Positions 42,215 through 53,445 of a stretch of 64,000 bases of DNA are shown here, in pieces (position 1 is the stretch's first letter; every line of letters starts with the position of its first letter). The DNA lies in assembly GCF_040448305.1 (NCBI RefSeq), contig NZ_CP148752.1, positions 2,170,001 to 2,234,000 of the forward strand. The letters are read 5' to 3'. The translations under genes were made by a program, and so were the position numbers. The notes under the pieces were generated by a model. That model was given only the letters and a program-made list of their open reading frames with translations. It made no database searches and had not been told where the DNA came from. This stretch comes from Pseudomonas fluorescens. Lineage in GTDB: Bacteria; Pseudomonadota; Gammaproteobacteria; Pseudomonadales; Pseudomonadaceae.

Positions 42215-42835
42215 ATGAATCAGCCATCCGTTTCTTCGCCCAGCGCCCGTGGCCCAGCCGATCACGACATTCGAGACCAGATTGTTGCGGCGGCCAACGA
42301 GCATTTCAGTCAGTACGGTTACGGCAAAACAACGGTTTCTGACCTAGCCAAGGCCATCGGTTTTTCCAAGGCTTACATCTACAAGTTCTTTGAATCCAAG
42401 CAGGCGATTGGTAACGCTATCTGTACCAATTGCCTGACTGAAATCGTTGTGGCAGTGGAGCAGGCCATCAATGTAGACGGCATCTCGCCGACTGAACGTT
42501 TTCGGCGCCTGGTCAAAACCGTAATCGCTACTGGTGTGAGCCTGTTCTTTAACGACCGTAAACTCTACGACATCGCAGCGTTCGCCGCGTCGGAGCGCTG
42601 GCCCAGCTCACAAGGCTATGACGCTCAGATCAAGAGCTTCGTGTTGCAAATCGTGCGTGAGGGGCGTGAGCTCGGCGAGTTTGAACGCAAGACACCGCTG
42701 GACGAGACGGTAGAGGCGATTCATCTCGCTCTGCGGCCCTTCATCAATCCTCTGCTATTGCAGTACAACCTCGATTTAGTTGAAGAAGCCCCTTCTCTCA
42801 TCTCCAATCTTGTTCTGCGCAGCCTGATGCCTTAA
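42215..42835 (+). CDS. TetR/AcrR family repressor of the efflux cassette
   Basis: A 206-residue regulator. The N-terminal HTH (HDIRDQIVAAANEHFSQYGY, TTVSDLAKAIGFSKAYIYKF) is typical of TetR, and the C-terminal ligand domain includes FNDRKLYDIAAFAASERWPS. It lies between the outer-membrane factor gene (divergent) and the adaptor/pump genes (same direction). Two dyads of identical geometry flank it, so it probably represses both transcription units and is released by a substrate of the pump. Confidence 0.88.
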   Translation: MNQPSVSSPSARGPADHDIRDQIVAAANEHFSQYGYGKTTVSDLAKAIGFSKAYIYKFFESKQAIGNAICTNCLTEIVVAVEQAINVDGISPTERFRRLVKTVIATGVSLFFNDRKLYDIAAFAASERWPSSQGYDAQIKSFVLQIVREGRELGEFERKTPLDETVEAIHLALRPFINPLLLQYNLDLVEEAPSLISNLVLRSLMP

Positions 42836-42845
42836 ACCTCTGATG

Positions 42846-42866
42846 ACGGATGCGCTGCGCATCCGT
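42846..42866. repeat. Near-perfect palindrome downstream of TetR gene
   Basis: ACGGATGCGC and GCGCATCCGT flank a single T, with further TGAT/ATCA pairing outside. It is a strong hairpin just after the TetR stop and may act as its transcript end, although no T-run follows. Confidence 0.55.
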
Positions 42867-42950
42867 ATCAGCGTGTGCGCCTGAAAAAACCAGATATCGA
42901 GCCTCTTTGCTTTGCTCTGATCAAGTGGGCGATGTTCATTCGTCTCGTTA

Positions 42951-42974
42951 GTGACTATTGACATAAATGGTCAC
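42951..42974. promoter_or_regulatory. Operator-like dyad 2 (GTGAC-N14-GTCAC) before adaptor gene
   Basis: GTGAC (42951-42955) and GTCAC (42970-42974) are separated by 14 bases, exactly as in the site at 42151. The spacer contains TTGACA, which could be the -35 element, so binding would block RNA polymerase. It lies 39 bases before the adaptor start. Confidence 0.6.
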
Positions 42975-43012
42975 TTGAATAAGCATGGAGCATTCGCTAC
43001 CGAGAGGTCTCT

Positions 43013-44134
43013 ATGATCCAGCGCCCCCACCTGTCATTCATTTTCATTGGCTTGTTGCCGTTTGCCCTAGCGGCCTGCAACGAGGCCACGCCTGCAGATC
43101 CTCGTCTCCAGATGCCCTTGGTGCGCATTGGTGTGGTTCAACCCTCATCACCTGCGGCACGGGTATTCACCGGTATCGTCGCGGCTCGAGTTCAGAGCGA
43201 TCTCGGTTTTCGGGTACCTGGGAAGGTCTTGGAGCGTTTGGTGGATGCTGGGCAGAGTGTCAAGCGCGGGCAGCCCCTCATGCGTATCGATGCCAACGAC
43301 CTGACGCTGACCGCTCGGGCACAGCAGGAAGCGGTACTGGCCGCCACGGCCCGAGCTCGGCAGGCCTCCGATGACGAGCTTCGCTACCGTGATCTGGTGT
43401 CCGTCGGAGCGGTATCTGCTTCAGCTTACGCAGGGTTCAAAGCGGCCGCCGACTCGGCGAAAGCCCAACTCAACGCTGCCCAAGCCCAGGCTGATGTGGC
43501 GAAAAACGCGACCGGTTATTCGACGTTGCTGGCGGATGCTGACGGGGTGGTAGTGGATACCTTGGCGGAGCCGGGGCAGGTGGTTGGCGCAGGTCAGGTG
43601 GTGGTGCGTGTTGCCCATTCAGGGCAGCGCGAGGCCGTGATCCAGTTACCCGAGACGCTACGTCCTGCGCTGGGCTCGGCGGCGACGGTTGAGCTATACG
43701 GCCAGCACCAGACTGCAGGTAAAGCGCGTTTGCGCCAGTTGTCCGACTCTGCCGACCAACAGACCCGAACGTTTGAAGCGCGTTATGTGTTGGAGGGGGC
43801 GCTCTCCAACGCCACTCTGGGTTCGACGATCTCAGTGGTTATCGCTGACACGGATGTTGCTGATACCAAGGAATTGCAGGTGCCCATGGGGGCCCTCTAC
43901 GACGCCGGTAAAGGCCCGGGGGTCTGGGTGGTGGACGGGGAACCGGAGCAGGTGGCATGGCGCCCGATCAAGGTTCGCAGCCTGAATAATGAGGCCAGCG
44001 TGCGCGTGACGGGTGATCTGCAGGTGGGTGATCGTGTTGTCGCATTGGGTGCTCACTTGCTGAATGAGGGTGAGAAGGTCAGGACTGAACTCGCTGATGC
44101 TCCGCAAAATTCAGTGGTTGAGGTAAGTCGATGA
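43013..44134 (+). CDS. RND efflux periplasmic adaptor (membrane fusion protein)
   Basis: A 373-residue lipoprotein adaptor with lipobox LAAC (C22). A biotinyl/lipoyl-like half motif (DLGFRVPGKVLERLVDAGQS) is followed by a helical hairpin of about residues 100-155 and a second lipoyl half (LLADADGVVVDTLAEPGQVV). It links the inner-membrane pump to the outer-membrane channel. The stop overlaps the pump start by four bases. Ribosome site GAGAGG upstream of ATG 43013. Confidence 0.9.
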   Translation: MIQRPHLSFIFIGLLPFALAACNEATPADPRLQMPLVRIGVVQPSSPAARVFTGIVAARVQSDLGFRVPGKVLERLVDAGQSVKRGQPLMRIDANDLTLTARAQQEAVLAATARARQASDDELRYRDLVSVGAVSASAYAGFKAAADSAKAQLNAAQAQADVAKNATGYSTLLADADGVVVDTLAEPGQVVGAGQVVVRVAHSGQREAVIQLPETLRPALGSAATVELYGQHQTAGKARLRQLSDSADQQTRTFEARYVLEGALSNATLGSTISVVIADTDVADTKELQVPMGALYDAGKGPGVWVVDGEPEQVAWRPIKVRSLNNEASVRVTGDLQVGDRVVALGAHLLNEGEKVRTELADAPQNSVVEVSR

Positions 44135-47100
44135 GCGGCTTCAATCTTTCGGCGCTGGCCGTACGCGAGCGCTCAATCACCCTGTTTTTGATCCTGCTGA
44201 TTTCTGTGGGTGGGTTGTACGCCTTCTTCAAACTGGGGCGTGCGGAAGACCCCGCATTCACCATTAAACAAATGACGGTGGTCACTGCCTGGCCTGGGGC
44301 GACGGCCCGGGAGATGCAAGACCAGGTGGTAGAAAAGCTGGAAAAACGCATGCAGGAACTGCGTTGGTACGATCGGACCGAGACCTTTACCCGACCCGGC
44401 TTGGCATTCACCACGGTTTATCTGCTCGATAGCACGCCGCCCTCAGCCGTCCAGGAGGAGTTTTACCAGGCGCGCAAGAAAGTCCTGGATGAGCAGAAGG
44501 GGTTGCCGTCTGGGGTGATCGGCCCGATGGTCAATGATGAGTATTCCGATGTCACCTTCGCGCTCTATGCGCTCAAGGCCAAGGGTGAGCCGCAACGACT
44601 GTTGGTGCGCGAAGCCGAGAGCTTGCGCCAGCGTCTGCTGCATGTGGCGGGTGTGAAGAAGGTCAACATCATCGGTGAACAGGCCGAGCGCATTTTTGTC
44701 GAGCTGTCCTACGAGCGTCTGGCGACGCTGGGCATTTCCGCACGAGACATCTTCAGTGCGTTGAACACGCAGAACATGATAACGCCGGCCGGCTCGGTTG
44801 AAGCGAAGGGCCCACAGGTTTTCATCCGCCTGGATGGCGCGTTTGATGACCTGCAGAAGATTCGTAATACCCCACTGACGGTGCAGGGCAGAACCCTCAA
44901 GTTGTCCGATGTGGCTGAGGTCAAACGCGGTTATGAGGACCCCGCGACGTTCCTGGTACGCAACAACGGCGAGCCGGCACTGTTGCTCGGCGTGGTCATG
45001 CGCGACGGCTGGAACGGCCTGGATTTGGGGAAGTCGCTGGACGCTGAGGCCAGAGCGATCAACGAGCAGATGCCTTTGGGCATGAGCCTGGCCAAGGTCA
45101 CGGATCAGGCGGTGAATATTGGCGCCTCCGTCAACGAGTTCATGGTGAAGTTTTTTGCTGCCTTGGGCGTGGTGCTGCTGGTGTGTTTTCTCAGCATGGG
45201 CTGGCGTGTTGGCGTTGTGGTTGCCGCGGCGGTGCCGCTGACCCTGGCGGCCGTGTTCATTGTCATGGCGGCCACGGGCAAAGACTTCGATCGAATTACC
45301 CTGGGCTCGTTGATTCTGGCGCTGGGACTGCTGGTGGACGATGCAATCATTGCCATTGAAATGATGGTGGTGAAGATGGAGGAGGGCTACGACCGAATCA
45401 AGGCCTCCGCTTATGCCTGGAGCCACACGGCCGCGCCGATGTTGTCGGGGACGTTGGTGACGGCGATCGGCTTTATGCCCAACGGTTTTGCCAAGTCGAC
45501 CGCTGGTGAGTACACCGCGAACATGTTCTGGATCGTTGGCATTGCGCTGATCACTTCCTGGGTGGTGGCCGTGGTGTTTACCCCTTACTTGGGCGTCAAA
45601 CTGCTGCCGCAGATCAAGGTGCCTGAAGGCGGGCATACGGCGATTTACGGTACGCCGAACTACCAGCGTTTCAGGCGTCTGCTGGGCAGTGTGATCCGCC
45701 GCAAAGGCCTGGTGGCGACATCCGTCGTGGGCTTGTTTGTTGTTGCGATTCTGGGCATGGGCGTGGTCAAGAAGCAGTTCTTCCCAACGTCCGACCGGCC
45801 TGAGGTGCTGGTCGAGGTGCAGATGCCTTACGGCACCTCTATCGAGCAGACTGATGTGGCGGCGGCCAAGGTCGAGGCGTGGTTGGCTCAGCAGTCGGAA
45901 GCCAGGATCGTCACCGCTTACATTGGCCAGGGCGCGCCGCGCTTCTACTTGGCGATGGCCCCTGAACTGCCCGATCCATCCTTCGCAAAAATCGTCGTCC
46001 TGACGGCGAACCAGCAAGAGCGTGAGGCGCTCAAGCTCCGCCTCAGACAAGCCGCGGCCGATGGCTTGGCGCCTGAAGCCCGGGTGCGGGTGACGCAGTT
46101 GGTATTTGGTCCTTATTCACCGTATCCGGTGGCTTTCCGGGTGATGGGAGCCGACCCCGCGTTGTTGCGAGATATCGCCGCGCAGGTGCGTGAGATCATG
46201 ACCGCCAGCCCCATGATGAGGACCGTCAATACCGACTTGGGCGAGCGCGCACCGGCACTTCATCTCACGCTGGATCAGGATCGCCTGCAAGCGTTCGGCT
46301 TGACCTCGAGCGACGTCGCGCAACAGTTGCAATTCCTGCTCACGGGGGTGCCTGTCACCGAGGTGCGCGAGGACATTCGTGCGGTTCAGGTGGTGGCTCG
46401 CTCCGCTGGGGAGACGCGTCTGGATCCGTCGAAAATTGCCGCCTTCACGCTGACCGGCGCCCAAGGGCAGCGCGTGTCGCTGTCCCAGGTAGGGGTGGTG
46501 GATGTGCGCATGGAGGAGCCCATTCTGCGACGTCGTGATCGTACGCCGACGATAACCGTGCGCGGTGACGTGGCTGAAGGTCTTCAGCCTCCCGACGTTT
46601 CCAACGCCTTGATAACGCAGTTGCAGCCCATCATCGAAAAACTGCCGGCTGGCTACCGGATTGAGTTTGCCGGCTCGATCGAGGAGTCGGGTAAAGCGAA
46701 CAAGGCATTGCTGCCGTTGTTCCCGATCATGATCGCGCTGATGTTGCTGACCATCATTATTCAGGTGCGCTCGATGTCGGCAATGATGATGGTGTTCGCC
46801 ACCGCGCCTTTGGGCCTGATTGGTGTGGTGCCAATTCTGCTGCTGTTCCAGCAGCCGTTCGGGATCAACGCCTTGGTGGGATTGATTGCCTTGTCAGGGA
46901 TTCTGATGCGCAACACGCTGATCCTCATTGGCCAGATTCACTCCAATGAGCAAGCCGGCCTGTCGCCTTACAACGCTGTGGTCGAAGCCACTGTGCAGCG
47001 CGCGAGGCCCGTGATTCTCACTGCGTTGGCAGCGATGTTGGCGTTCATTCCGCTGACCCATTCGGTGTTCTGGGGAACGCTGGCCTACACCCTGATTGGC

Positions 47101-47217
47101 GGTACGTTTGCCGGCACCGTGCTGACCTTGGTGTTCCTGCCAGCGATGTACGCCCTCTGGTTCAAGATCAAGCCGGAGCCCGCGCATGAGCTTGCAGCGA
47201 ACACTCATGTTGCTTGA
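44131..47217 (+). CDS. RND efflux transporter permease (HAE-1-like)
   Basis: A 1028-residue RND pump, full length for the family, with 12 expected membrane helices and two large periplasmic loops. The proton-relay Asp pair is D403-D404 in GLLVDDAIIAIEMMV. The N-terminus (ERSITLFLILLISVGGLYAF) and the segment TVVTAWPGATAREMQDQVVE are typical of AcrB/MexB relatives. It exports hydrophobic or amphiphilic compounds with H+ exchange. The cassette has one adaptor and its own outer-membrane factor. The substrate range is not readable. Confidence 0.93.
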   Translation: MSGFNLSALAVRERSITLFLILLISVGGLYAFFKLGRAEDPAFTIKQMTVVTAWPGATAREMQDQVVEKLEKRMQELRWYDRTETFTRPGLAFTTVYLLDSTPPSAVQEEFYQARKKVLDEQKGLPSGVIGPMVNDEYSDVTFALYALKAKGEPQRLLVREAESLRQRLLHVAGVKKVNIIGEQAERIFVELSYERLATLGISARDIFSALNTQNMITPAGSVEAKGPQVFIRLDGAFDDLQKIRNTPLTVQGRTLKLSDVAEVKRGYEDPATFLVRNNGEPALLLGVVMRDGWNGLDLGKSLDAEARAINEQMPLGMSLAKVTDQAVNIGASVNEFMVKFFAALGVVLLVCFLSMGWRVGVVVAAAVPLTLAAVFIVMAATGKDFDRITLGSLILALGLLVDDAIIAIEMMVVKMEEGYDRIKASAYAWSHTAAPMLSGTLVTAIGFMPNGFAKSTAGEYTANMFWIVGIALITSWVVAVVFTPYLGVKLLPQIKVPEGGHTAIYGTPNYQRFRRLLGSVIRRKGLVATSVVGLFVVAILGMGVVKKQFFPTSDRPEVLVEVQMPYGTSIEQTDVAAAKVEAWLAQQSEARIVTAYIGQGAPRFYLAMAPELPDPSFAKIVVLTANQQEREALKLRLRQAAADGLAPEARVRVTQLVFGPYSPYPVAFRVMGADPALLRDIAAQVREIMTASPMMRTVNTDLGERAPALHLTLDQDRLQAFGLTSSDVAQQLQFLLTGVPVTEVREDIRAVQVVARSAGETRLDPSKIAAFTLTGAQGQRVSLSQVGVVDVRMEEPILRRRDRTPTITVRGDVAEGLQPPDVSNALITQLQPIIEKLPAGYRIEFAGSIEESGKANKALLPLFPIMIALMLLTIIIQVRSMSAMMMVFATAPLGLIGVVPILLLFQQPFGINALVGLIALSGILMRNTLILIGQIHSNEQAGLSPYNAVVEATVQRARPVILTALAAMLAFIPLTHSVFWGTLAYTLIGGTFAGTVLTLVFLPAMYALWFKIKPEPAHELAANTHVA

Positions 47218-47248
47218 TAAAAACGGCTGGTACCCACCGGAATCTGAC

Positions 47249-47334
47249 GAAACGCCAAAACGAAAAAACCCGCCATAAGGCGGGTTTTTCGGGGGGGGGG
47301 CAGAGATTTTGAAAGCCTTCTCTGGAACCTTGTC

Positions 47335-47358
<24 letters not shown>
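47249..47358. repeat. Right direct repeat of the tRNA-Asn-linked island
   Basis: This copy contains the terminator (47264-47289), a run of ten Gs (47291-47300), and the 3' part of the intact tRNA-Asn gene. It matches 40436-40531 in order. The stretch between the two repeats holds only the efflux cassette; no integrase or transposase is present. Confidence 0.75.
47264..47289 (-). terminator. Terminator of tRNA-Asn
   Basis: AAAAACCCGCC (47264-47274) pairs with GGCGGGTTTTT (47279-47289) over ATAA, giving six Ts on the minus strand downstream of tRNA-Asn. On the plus strand it also ends the RND operon. Confidence 0.9.
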
Positions 47359-47410
<52 letters not shown>

Positions 47411-47640
47411 ATGGCGCCTATGTTACTGATTCAAAAAGAGAAGTCAAGCACCTGATCACAACTCGGCGGATTCGTCGGGACGGACGGTGGTTTATCGGTG
47501 ATTGGCGGTTACCAGAATCGCCGGCGAGGTCTACCATGGCTGCCCGGAAGTGGTGACACGCGCTGCCGGCCATTCGCCGAAAAGGTACGCGCCATGTCTC
47601 GCTTGACCATCACAACGCCCGAAAACAACGAGGTGCTCGC

Positions 47641-47871
47641 ATGAGCATCGCACAGATCAGCCTGCCCAAAGGTGTCGGCCCGCACGTCGAAAAACTCTTC
47701 GACGCGATCACTCAGGCCAGCACCGTTGATGAGTTGAATCGCGCCGGTGGCAAGGCCGAAGGTTTTGTCCTGGGCCTGGAAAGCACTAAAGCGATCAAGA
47801 GCCAGGTCGCGGAATCGCTGTATGTCGCCTACGACGACGCTGCCAGCCAGCGTGCGACCGAACTGGCTTAA
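47641..47871 (+). CDS. Small conserved hypothetical protein
   Basis: A 76-residue soluble, mostly helical protein (MSIAQISLPKGVGPHVEKLF, VDELNRAGGKAEGFVLGLES) with no recognised domain. Its place next to the aminotransferase-uvrB block matches conserved Pseudomonas gene order as I remember it. It converges with a small membrane protein gene, and their ends overlap by four bases. Confidence 0.65.
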   Translation: MSIAQISLPKGVGPHVEKLFDAITQASTVDELNRAGGKAEGFVLGLESTKAIKSQVAESLYVAYDDAASQRATELA

Positions 47872-48077
47872 CCGCCGAAGGTAATCGTGGCAAGCATCAG
47901 TTTGGCGTAGAGCGCCGTGGCACCCAATTGCACCAGCCACAGGGCCAGGCCGCCGAGGAATACACCAGCAGCGACTTGCATTACCAGGTTATTGCCGCGT
48001 TTTGTCGGGGCGCGGGGGGTGAAGTGATCCAGGTCATCCAGGTCATCGCGGTCGGCGCGCAGGTCATCGTTTTTCAT
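47868..48077 (-). CDS. Small single-pass membrane protein
   Basis: A 69-residue protein with an acidic/basic N-terminal half (MKNDDLRADRDDLDDLDHF) and one long hydrophobic segment (VAAGVFLGGLALWLVQLGAT) near the C-terminus. No family recognised. The clear one-helix layout and the absence of another gene on this strand support it. It probably sits in the inner membrane with the N-terminus in the cytoplasm. Confidence 0.6.
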   Translation of the reverse strand: MKNDDLRADRDDLDDLDHFTPRAPTKRGNNLVMQVAAGVFLGGLALWLVQLGATALYAKLMLATITFGG

Positions 48078-48167
48078 GTGGGTTCTCGCAGGAATTCCAG
48101 GGTGTATACAAGCCTGTGGAGTTTAGAGGGCAGAGCCACCGCTTTGAGATTAATCTGCAACAAATAA

Positions 48168-48196
48168 AAAACGGGAAGCCAGTGGCTTCCCGTTTT
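48168..48196 (-). terminator. Intrinsic terminator of the aminotransferase gene
   Basis: AAAACGGGAAGCC (48168-48180) pairs with GGCTTCCCGTTTT (48184-48196) over a three-base loop; the minus strand continues with a T-run. It lies 16 bases after the aminotransferase stop. Confidence 0.92.
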
Positions 48197-48211
48197 CAGG
48201 TCAAGGCGTAA

Positions 48212-49408
48212 TCAGATGACCTGGACGATAGCGTCCGTCACAACCTTGATGTTGCTCTGGTTCAGCGCAGCCACGCAGATGCGGCCGGTGTCCAGGGCGT
48301 AGATGCCGAACTCGTTGCGCAGACGGTGAACTTGCTCAACCGTCAGGCCGGAGTAGGAGAACATGCCGCACTGACGACCGACGAAGCTGAAATCGCGCTG
48401 AGGCGCTTTTTGTGCCAGCAGGTCGACCATCTGGGTGCGCATGCCACGAATGCGCAAGCGCATTTCGGCCAGTTCGGCTTCCCACTGGGCGCGCAGTTCC
48501 GGGCTGTTCAGCACCGCAGCGACAACGCTGGCACCGTGGGTCGGCGGGTTGGAGTAGTTGGTGCGGATCACGCGTTTGACTTGCGACAACACGCGCGCGC
48601 TTTCTTCTTTCGATTCGCTGACGATCGACAGGGCGCCAACGCGCTCGCCGTACAGCGAGAACGACTTGGAGAACGAGCTGGAAGCGAAGAAAGTCAGGCC
48701 CGACTCAGCGAACAGGCGTACGGCAGCGGCATCTTCGTCGATGCCATCGCCAAAGCCCTGGTAGGCCATGTCGAGGAACGGCACGTGGCCTTTGGCTTTA
48801 ACGACTTCCAGGACGTTTTTCCAGTCCGCCGGGCTCAGGTCCACGCCGGTCGGGTTGTGGCAGCAGGCGTGCAGCACGATGATCGAGCCGTTTGGCAGCG
48901 CGTTCAGGTCTTCCAGCATGCCGGTACGGTTCACGTCGTGGGTCGCGGCGTCGTAGTAACGGTAGTTCTGCACCGGGAAACCGGCGGTTTCGAACAGGGC
49001 GCGGTGGTTTTCCCAGCTCGGGTCGCTGATCGCCACGACGGCGTTCGGCAGCAGTTGCTTGAGGAAGTCGGCACCGATTTTCAGTGCGCCAGTACCGCCA
49101 ACGGCCTGGGTGGTGATCACGCGGCCGGCAGCGATCAGCGGCGAATCATTGCCGAACAGTAATTTCTGCACAGCCTGGTCGTAGGCGGCGATACCGTCGA
49201 TTGGCAGGTAGCCACGGGAAACGTGTTGAGCGGCGCGAATGGTTTCGGCTTCGACAACGGCGCGCAGGAGTGGAATTCGCCCCTCCTCGTTGCAGTAAAC
49301 ACCGACTCCCAGGTTGACTTTGTTGGTCCGGGTATCGGCGTTGAATGCTTCGTTGAGGCCCAGGATTGGATCGCGTGGTGCCATTTCGACAGCGGAGAAC
49401 AGGCTCAT
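48212..49408 (-). CDS. Aromatic/aspartate amino acid aminotransferase (AspC/TyrB type)
   Basis: A 398-residue class I PLP aminotransferase. Opening SLFSAVEMAPRDPILGLNEA, substrate loop HACCHNPTGVDLS, D213 and Y216 in LDMAYQGFG for PLP, K248 in SSFSKSFSLYGERVG for the Schiff base. It exchanges amino groups between glutamate/oxoglutarate and aspartate or aromatic amino acids. The family does not separate AspC from TyrB by these motifs. It is divergent from uvrB, as in other Pseudomonas genomes. Confidence 0.93.
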   Translation of the reverse strand: MSLFSAVEMAPRDPILGLNEAFNADTRTNKVNLGVGVYCNEEGRIPLLRAVVEAETIRAAQHVSRGYLPIDGIAAYDQAVQKLLFGNDSPLIAAGRVITTQAVGGTGALKIGADFLKQLLPNAVVAISDPSWENHRALFETAGFPVQNYRYYDAATHDVNRTGMLEDLNALPNGSIIVLHACCHNPTGVDLSPADWKNVLEVVKAKGHVPFLDMAYQGFGDGIDEDAAAVRLFAESGLTFFASSSFSKSFSLYGERVGALSIVSESKEESARVLSQVKRVIRTNYSNPPTHGASVVAAVLNSPELRAQWEAELAEMRLRIRGMRTQMVDLLAQKAPQRDFSFVGRQCGMFSYSGLTVEQVHRLRNEFGIYALDTGRICVAALNQSNIKVVTDAIVQVI

Positions 49409-49743
49409 TATTGCGGCGGCTCTGAATGGAGTGTGGAGGGACGTGTAGCGCTCCAGCCGAATGCACTAGAGCGGTGCACAAACGGGGAGCTAGTATAGAG
49501 GCCATCGGCGATGGCTGGCGACAGGCGAATCAGCATTTCGGGTAAGTTTTTCCGATTATTTATCGACCGTTAGTCGAATGGCGTCGGCAAAGGTTTAGCG
49601 CGATGTAGGACGTTTGCCTTGAAAGCGCTGGCAATCGGCTCCACATTGAGCACAATCCAGTTTTTTCTTCGGGCGACATCGGTCGTTTGCGGTCTTTCTC
49701 GTTCGTGCCGTTTTTACCGGCAAGAGTGATCCAGAGGTATTTC
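49409..49743. other. Divergent control region aminotransferase / uvrB
   Basis: A 335-base spacer without a gene. A plausible minus-strand -10 (TATACT) lies at about 49492-49497. On the uvrB side I looked for the LexA pattern CTG-N10-CAG and did not find it. AT-rich stretches near 49545-49565 may hold promoter parts. Confidence 0.4.
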
Positions 49744-51759
<2,016 letters not shown>

Positions 51760-51783
51760 CATTTGCAGTGCCTGTCAGGCCGT

Positions 51784-51865
51784 CATCGCGAGCAGGCTCG
51801 CTCCCACAGTTGGCCGAGTTGTCATGACCGGCGCGGTCCAATGTGGGAGCGAGCCTGCTCGCGAA
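51784..51865. repeat. Inverted pair of REP elements
   Basis: CATCGCGAGCAGGCTCGCTC at 51784 recurs inverted at 51842-51865 with about 32 bases between. It sits between the converging uvrB and MFS genes. Confidence 0.85.
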
Positions 51866-51894
51866 AGGGCCAGTCGTCACTGCACAACAGTCAA

Positions 51895-53445
51895 TCAGTG
51901 CGCTTCCCCAGCCTTCAACCCCTCCGGCAACTTCTTGGTCAGCAACACCGCCAGCATGCTGATCCCCAACGCAATCCCGACAAAATGAAACGCATCGTTG
52001 TAGGCCATGATCGACGCCTGTTGGTGGGCGATCTCGCTGAGTTTGCCCAGTGCTGCCGTTTCATTGCCCAGCCGATCAGCCAGCGAGGCGATCCGTTCAG
52101 CCACCTGCGGATTGCTCGGCACGATGGATTCACGCAGGTAGTCAAAGTAAACCTTGGTCCGCGCATCCAGCAGCGTGGCGAGCAGGGCGATGCCGATGGC
52201 GCCGCCGAGGTTGCGCAGGATGTTGAATAGGCTCGAGGCCGATCCCGCATCCTGGGGCAGGATGTAGGCGGTAGCGATCAGCGAGATGGTGACCATGATC
52301 AGCGGTTGGCCCAGGGCGCGGATGATCTGGATCTGATTGAACTGCGGCCCGGCAAAGTCCGGGTTCAGCACGCCCGAAGAGAAACTCGCCAGCCCGAACA
52401 GCCCGAAGCCCAGCGTGCACAGCCATTTCGGCGAGACGAACTTCATCAACTTGGGCACCAGCGGAATCAGGAACAGCTGCGGCACGCCCATCCACATGAT
52501 CACTTCGCCGATCTGCAGGGCGTTGTAGTTCTGGATCTGCGCCAGGTACAGCGGCAACAGGTAGATCGAGCCGTACAAACCGACCCCCATCCCGACGCTG
52601 GAAATACTGGATAACCCGAAGTTGCGGTTGCCGAGAATACCGAGATTGATCAGTGGATTGGGTTTGGAGAACTGCACGATCACAAAGCTGATCAGGCTGA
52701 CCAGCGCGATGCTGCCCAGGGTCACGATCAGGCTCGATTCCAGCCAGTCCTTGCGATGGCCTTCCTCCAGGAACACCTGCAAGCAACCGAGCCCGACGCC
52801 GAGGGTGAGAATGCCGGCGTAGTCGGTGCTTTTCAGCAATTCCCAGTGGGCTTCTTTCTTCTCCAGGCCGTACATCAGGCCGGCGATCATGATCAGGCCA
52901 GGCGGGATGTTGATGTAGAAAATGTATTCCCAGCCCCAGTTTTCCGTCAGCCAGCCGCCGAGGGTCGGGCCGATGGAGGGTGCGAAGGTGGCGGTCATGG
53001 CGAACATGGCCATGCCCTTGGCGCGGTGGTGTTCCGGGAGCTTGATCAGGGTCAGGGTGAACGCCAGCGGAATCAGTGCACCACCGGTAAACCCCTGCAG
53101 GGCGCGGAACACGATCATGCTTTCCAGGCTCCACGCCATGGAGCAGAGCAGGGACGCGGCCAGGAATCCGAGGGACACCCACACCGCTAGGCGCCGGGCT
53201 GACAGCAACTGCACGAGCCAGGCGGTGAGCGGGATCATGATGATTTCCGCCACCAGGTACGAGGTGGAAATCCATGAGCCTTCTTCCAGGGTCGCCGACA
53301 GCGCGCCCTGGATGTCCTTGAGCGAGGAGTTGGTGATCTGGATGTCCAGCACCGCCATGAACGCACCGAGCATCACGCTCATCACCGCAATCCAGTCCCG
53401 CCGGGTCGGTTCGCCGACCGGGCGGATCAGTTGATCACCGGCCAT
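51895..53445 (-). CDS. MFS transporter, DHA2/EmrB-QacA type
   Basis: A 516-residue drug:H+ antiporter with 14 expected helices. Motifs: GAFMAVLDIQITNSSLKDIQ in helix 1 (the D1 motif LDxTIVNVALP variant), QGFTGGALIPLAFTL, and motif C-like FAPSIGPTLGGWLTENWGWE. Together with the adjacent HlyD/EmrA-like protein it should form a tripartite pump. Its start overlaps the adaptor stop by 11 bases. Gene order matches the uvrB-gltX interval of other pseudomonads. Confidence 0.92.
   Translation of the reverse strand: MAGDQLIRPVGEPTRRDWIAVMSVMLGAFMAVLDIQITNSSLKDIQGALSATLEEGSWISTSYLVAEIIMIPLTAWLVQLLSARRLAVWVSLGFLAASLLCSMAWSLESMIVFRALQGFTGGALIPLAFTLTLIKLPEHHRAKGMAMFAMTATFAPSIGPTLGGWLTENWGWEYIFYINIPPGLIMIAGLMYGLEKKEAHWELLKSTDYAGILTLGVGLGCLQVFLEEGHRKDWLESSLIVTLGSIALVSLISFVIVQFSKPNPLINLGILGNRNFGLSSISSVGMGVGLYGSIYLLPLYLAQIQNYNALQIGEVIMWMGVPQLFLIPLVPKLMKFVSPKWLCTLGFGLFGLASFSSGVLNPDFAGPQFNQIQIIRALGQPLIMVTISLIATAYILPQDAGSASSLFNILRNLGGAIGIALLATLLDARTKVYFDYLRESIVPSNPQVAERIASLADRLGNETAALGKLSEIAHQQASIMAYNDAFHFVGIALGISMLAVLLTKKLPEGLKAGEAH

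Noticed and set aside
49409..49743. LexA/SOS box in front of uvrB
   Set aside because: No CTG-N10-CAG was found by eye in the spacer; the nearest candidates have the wrong spacing.
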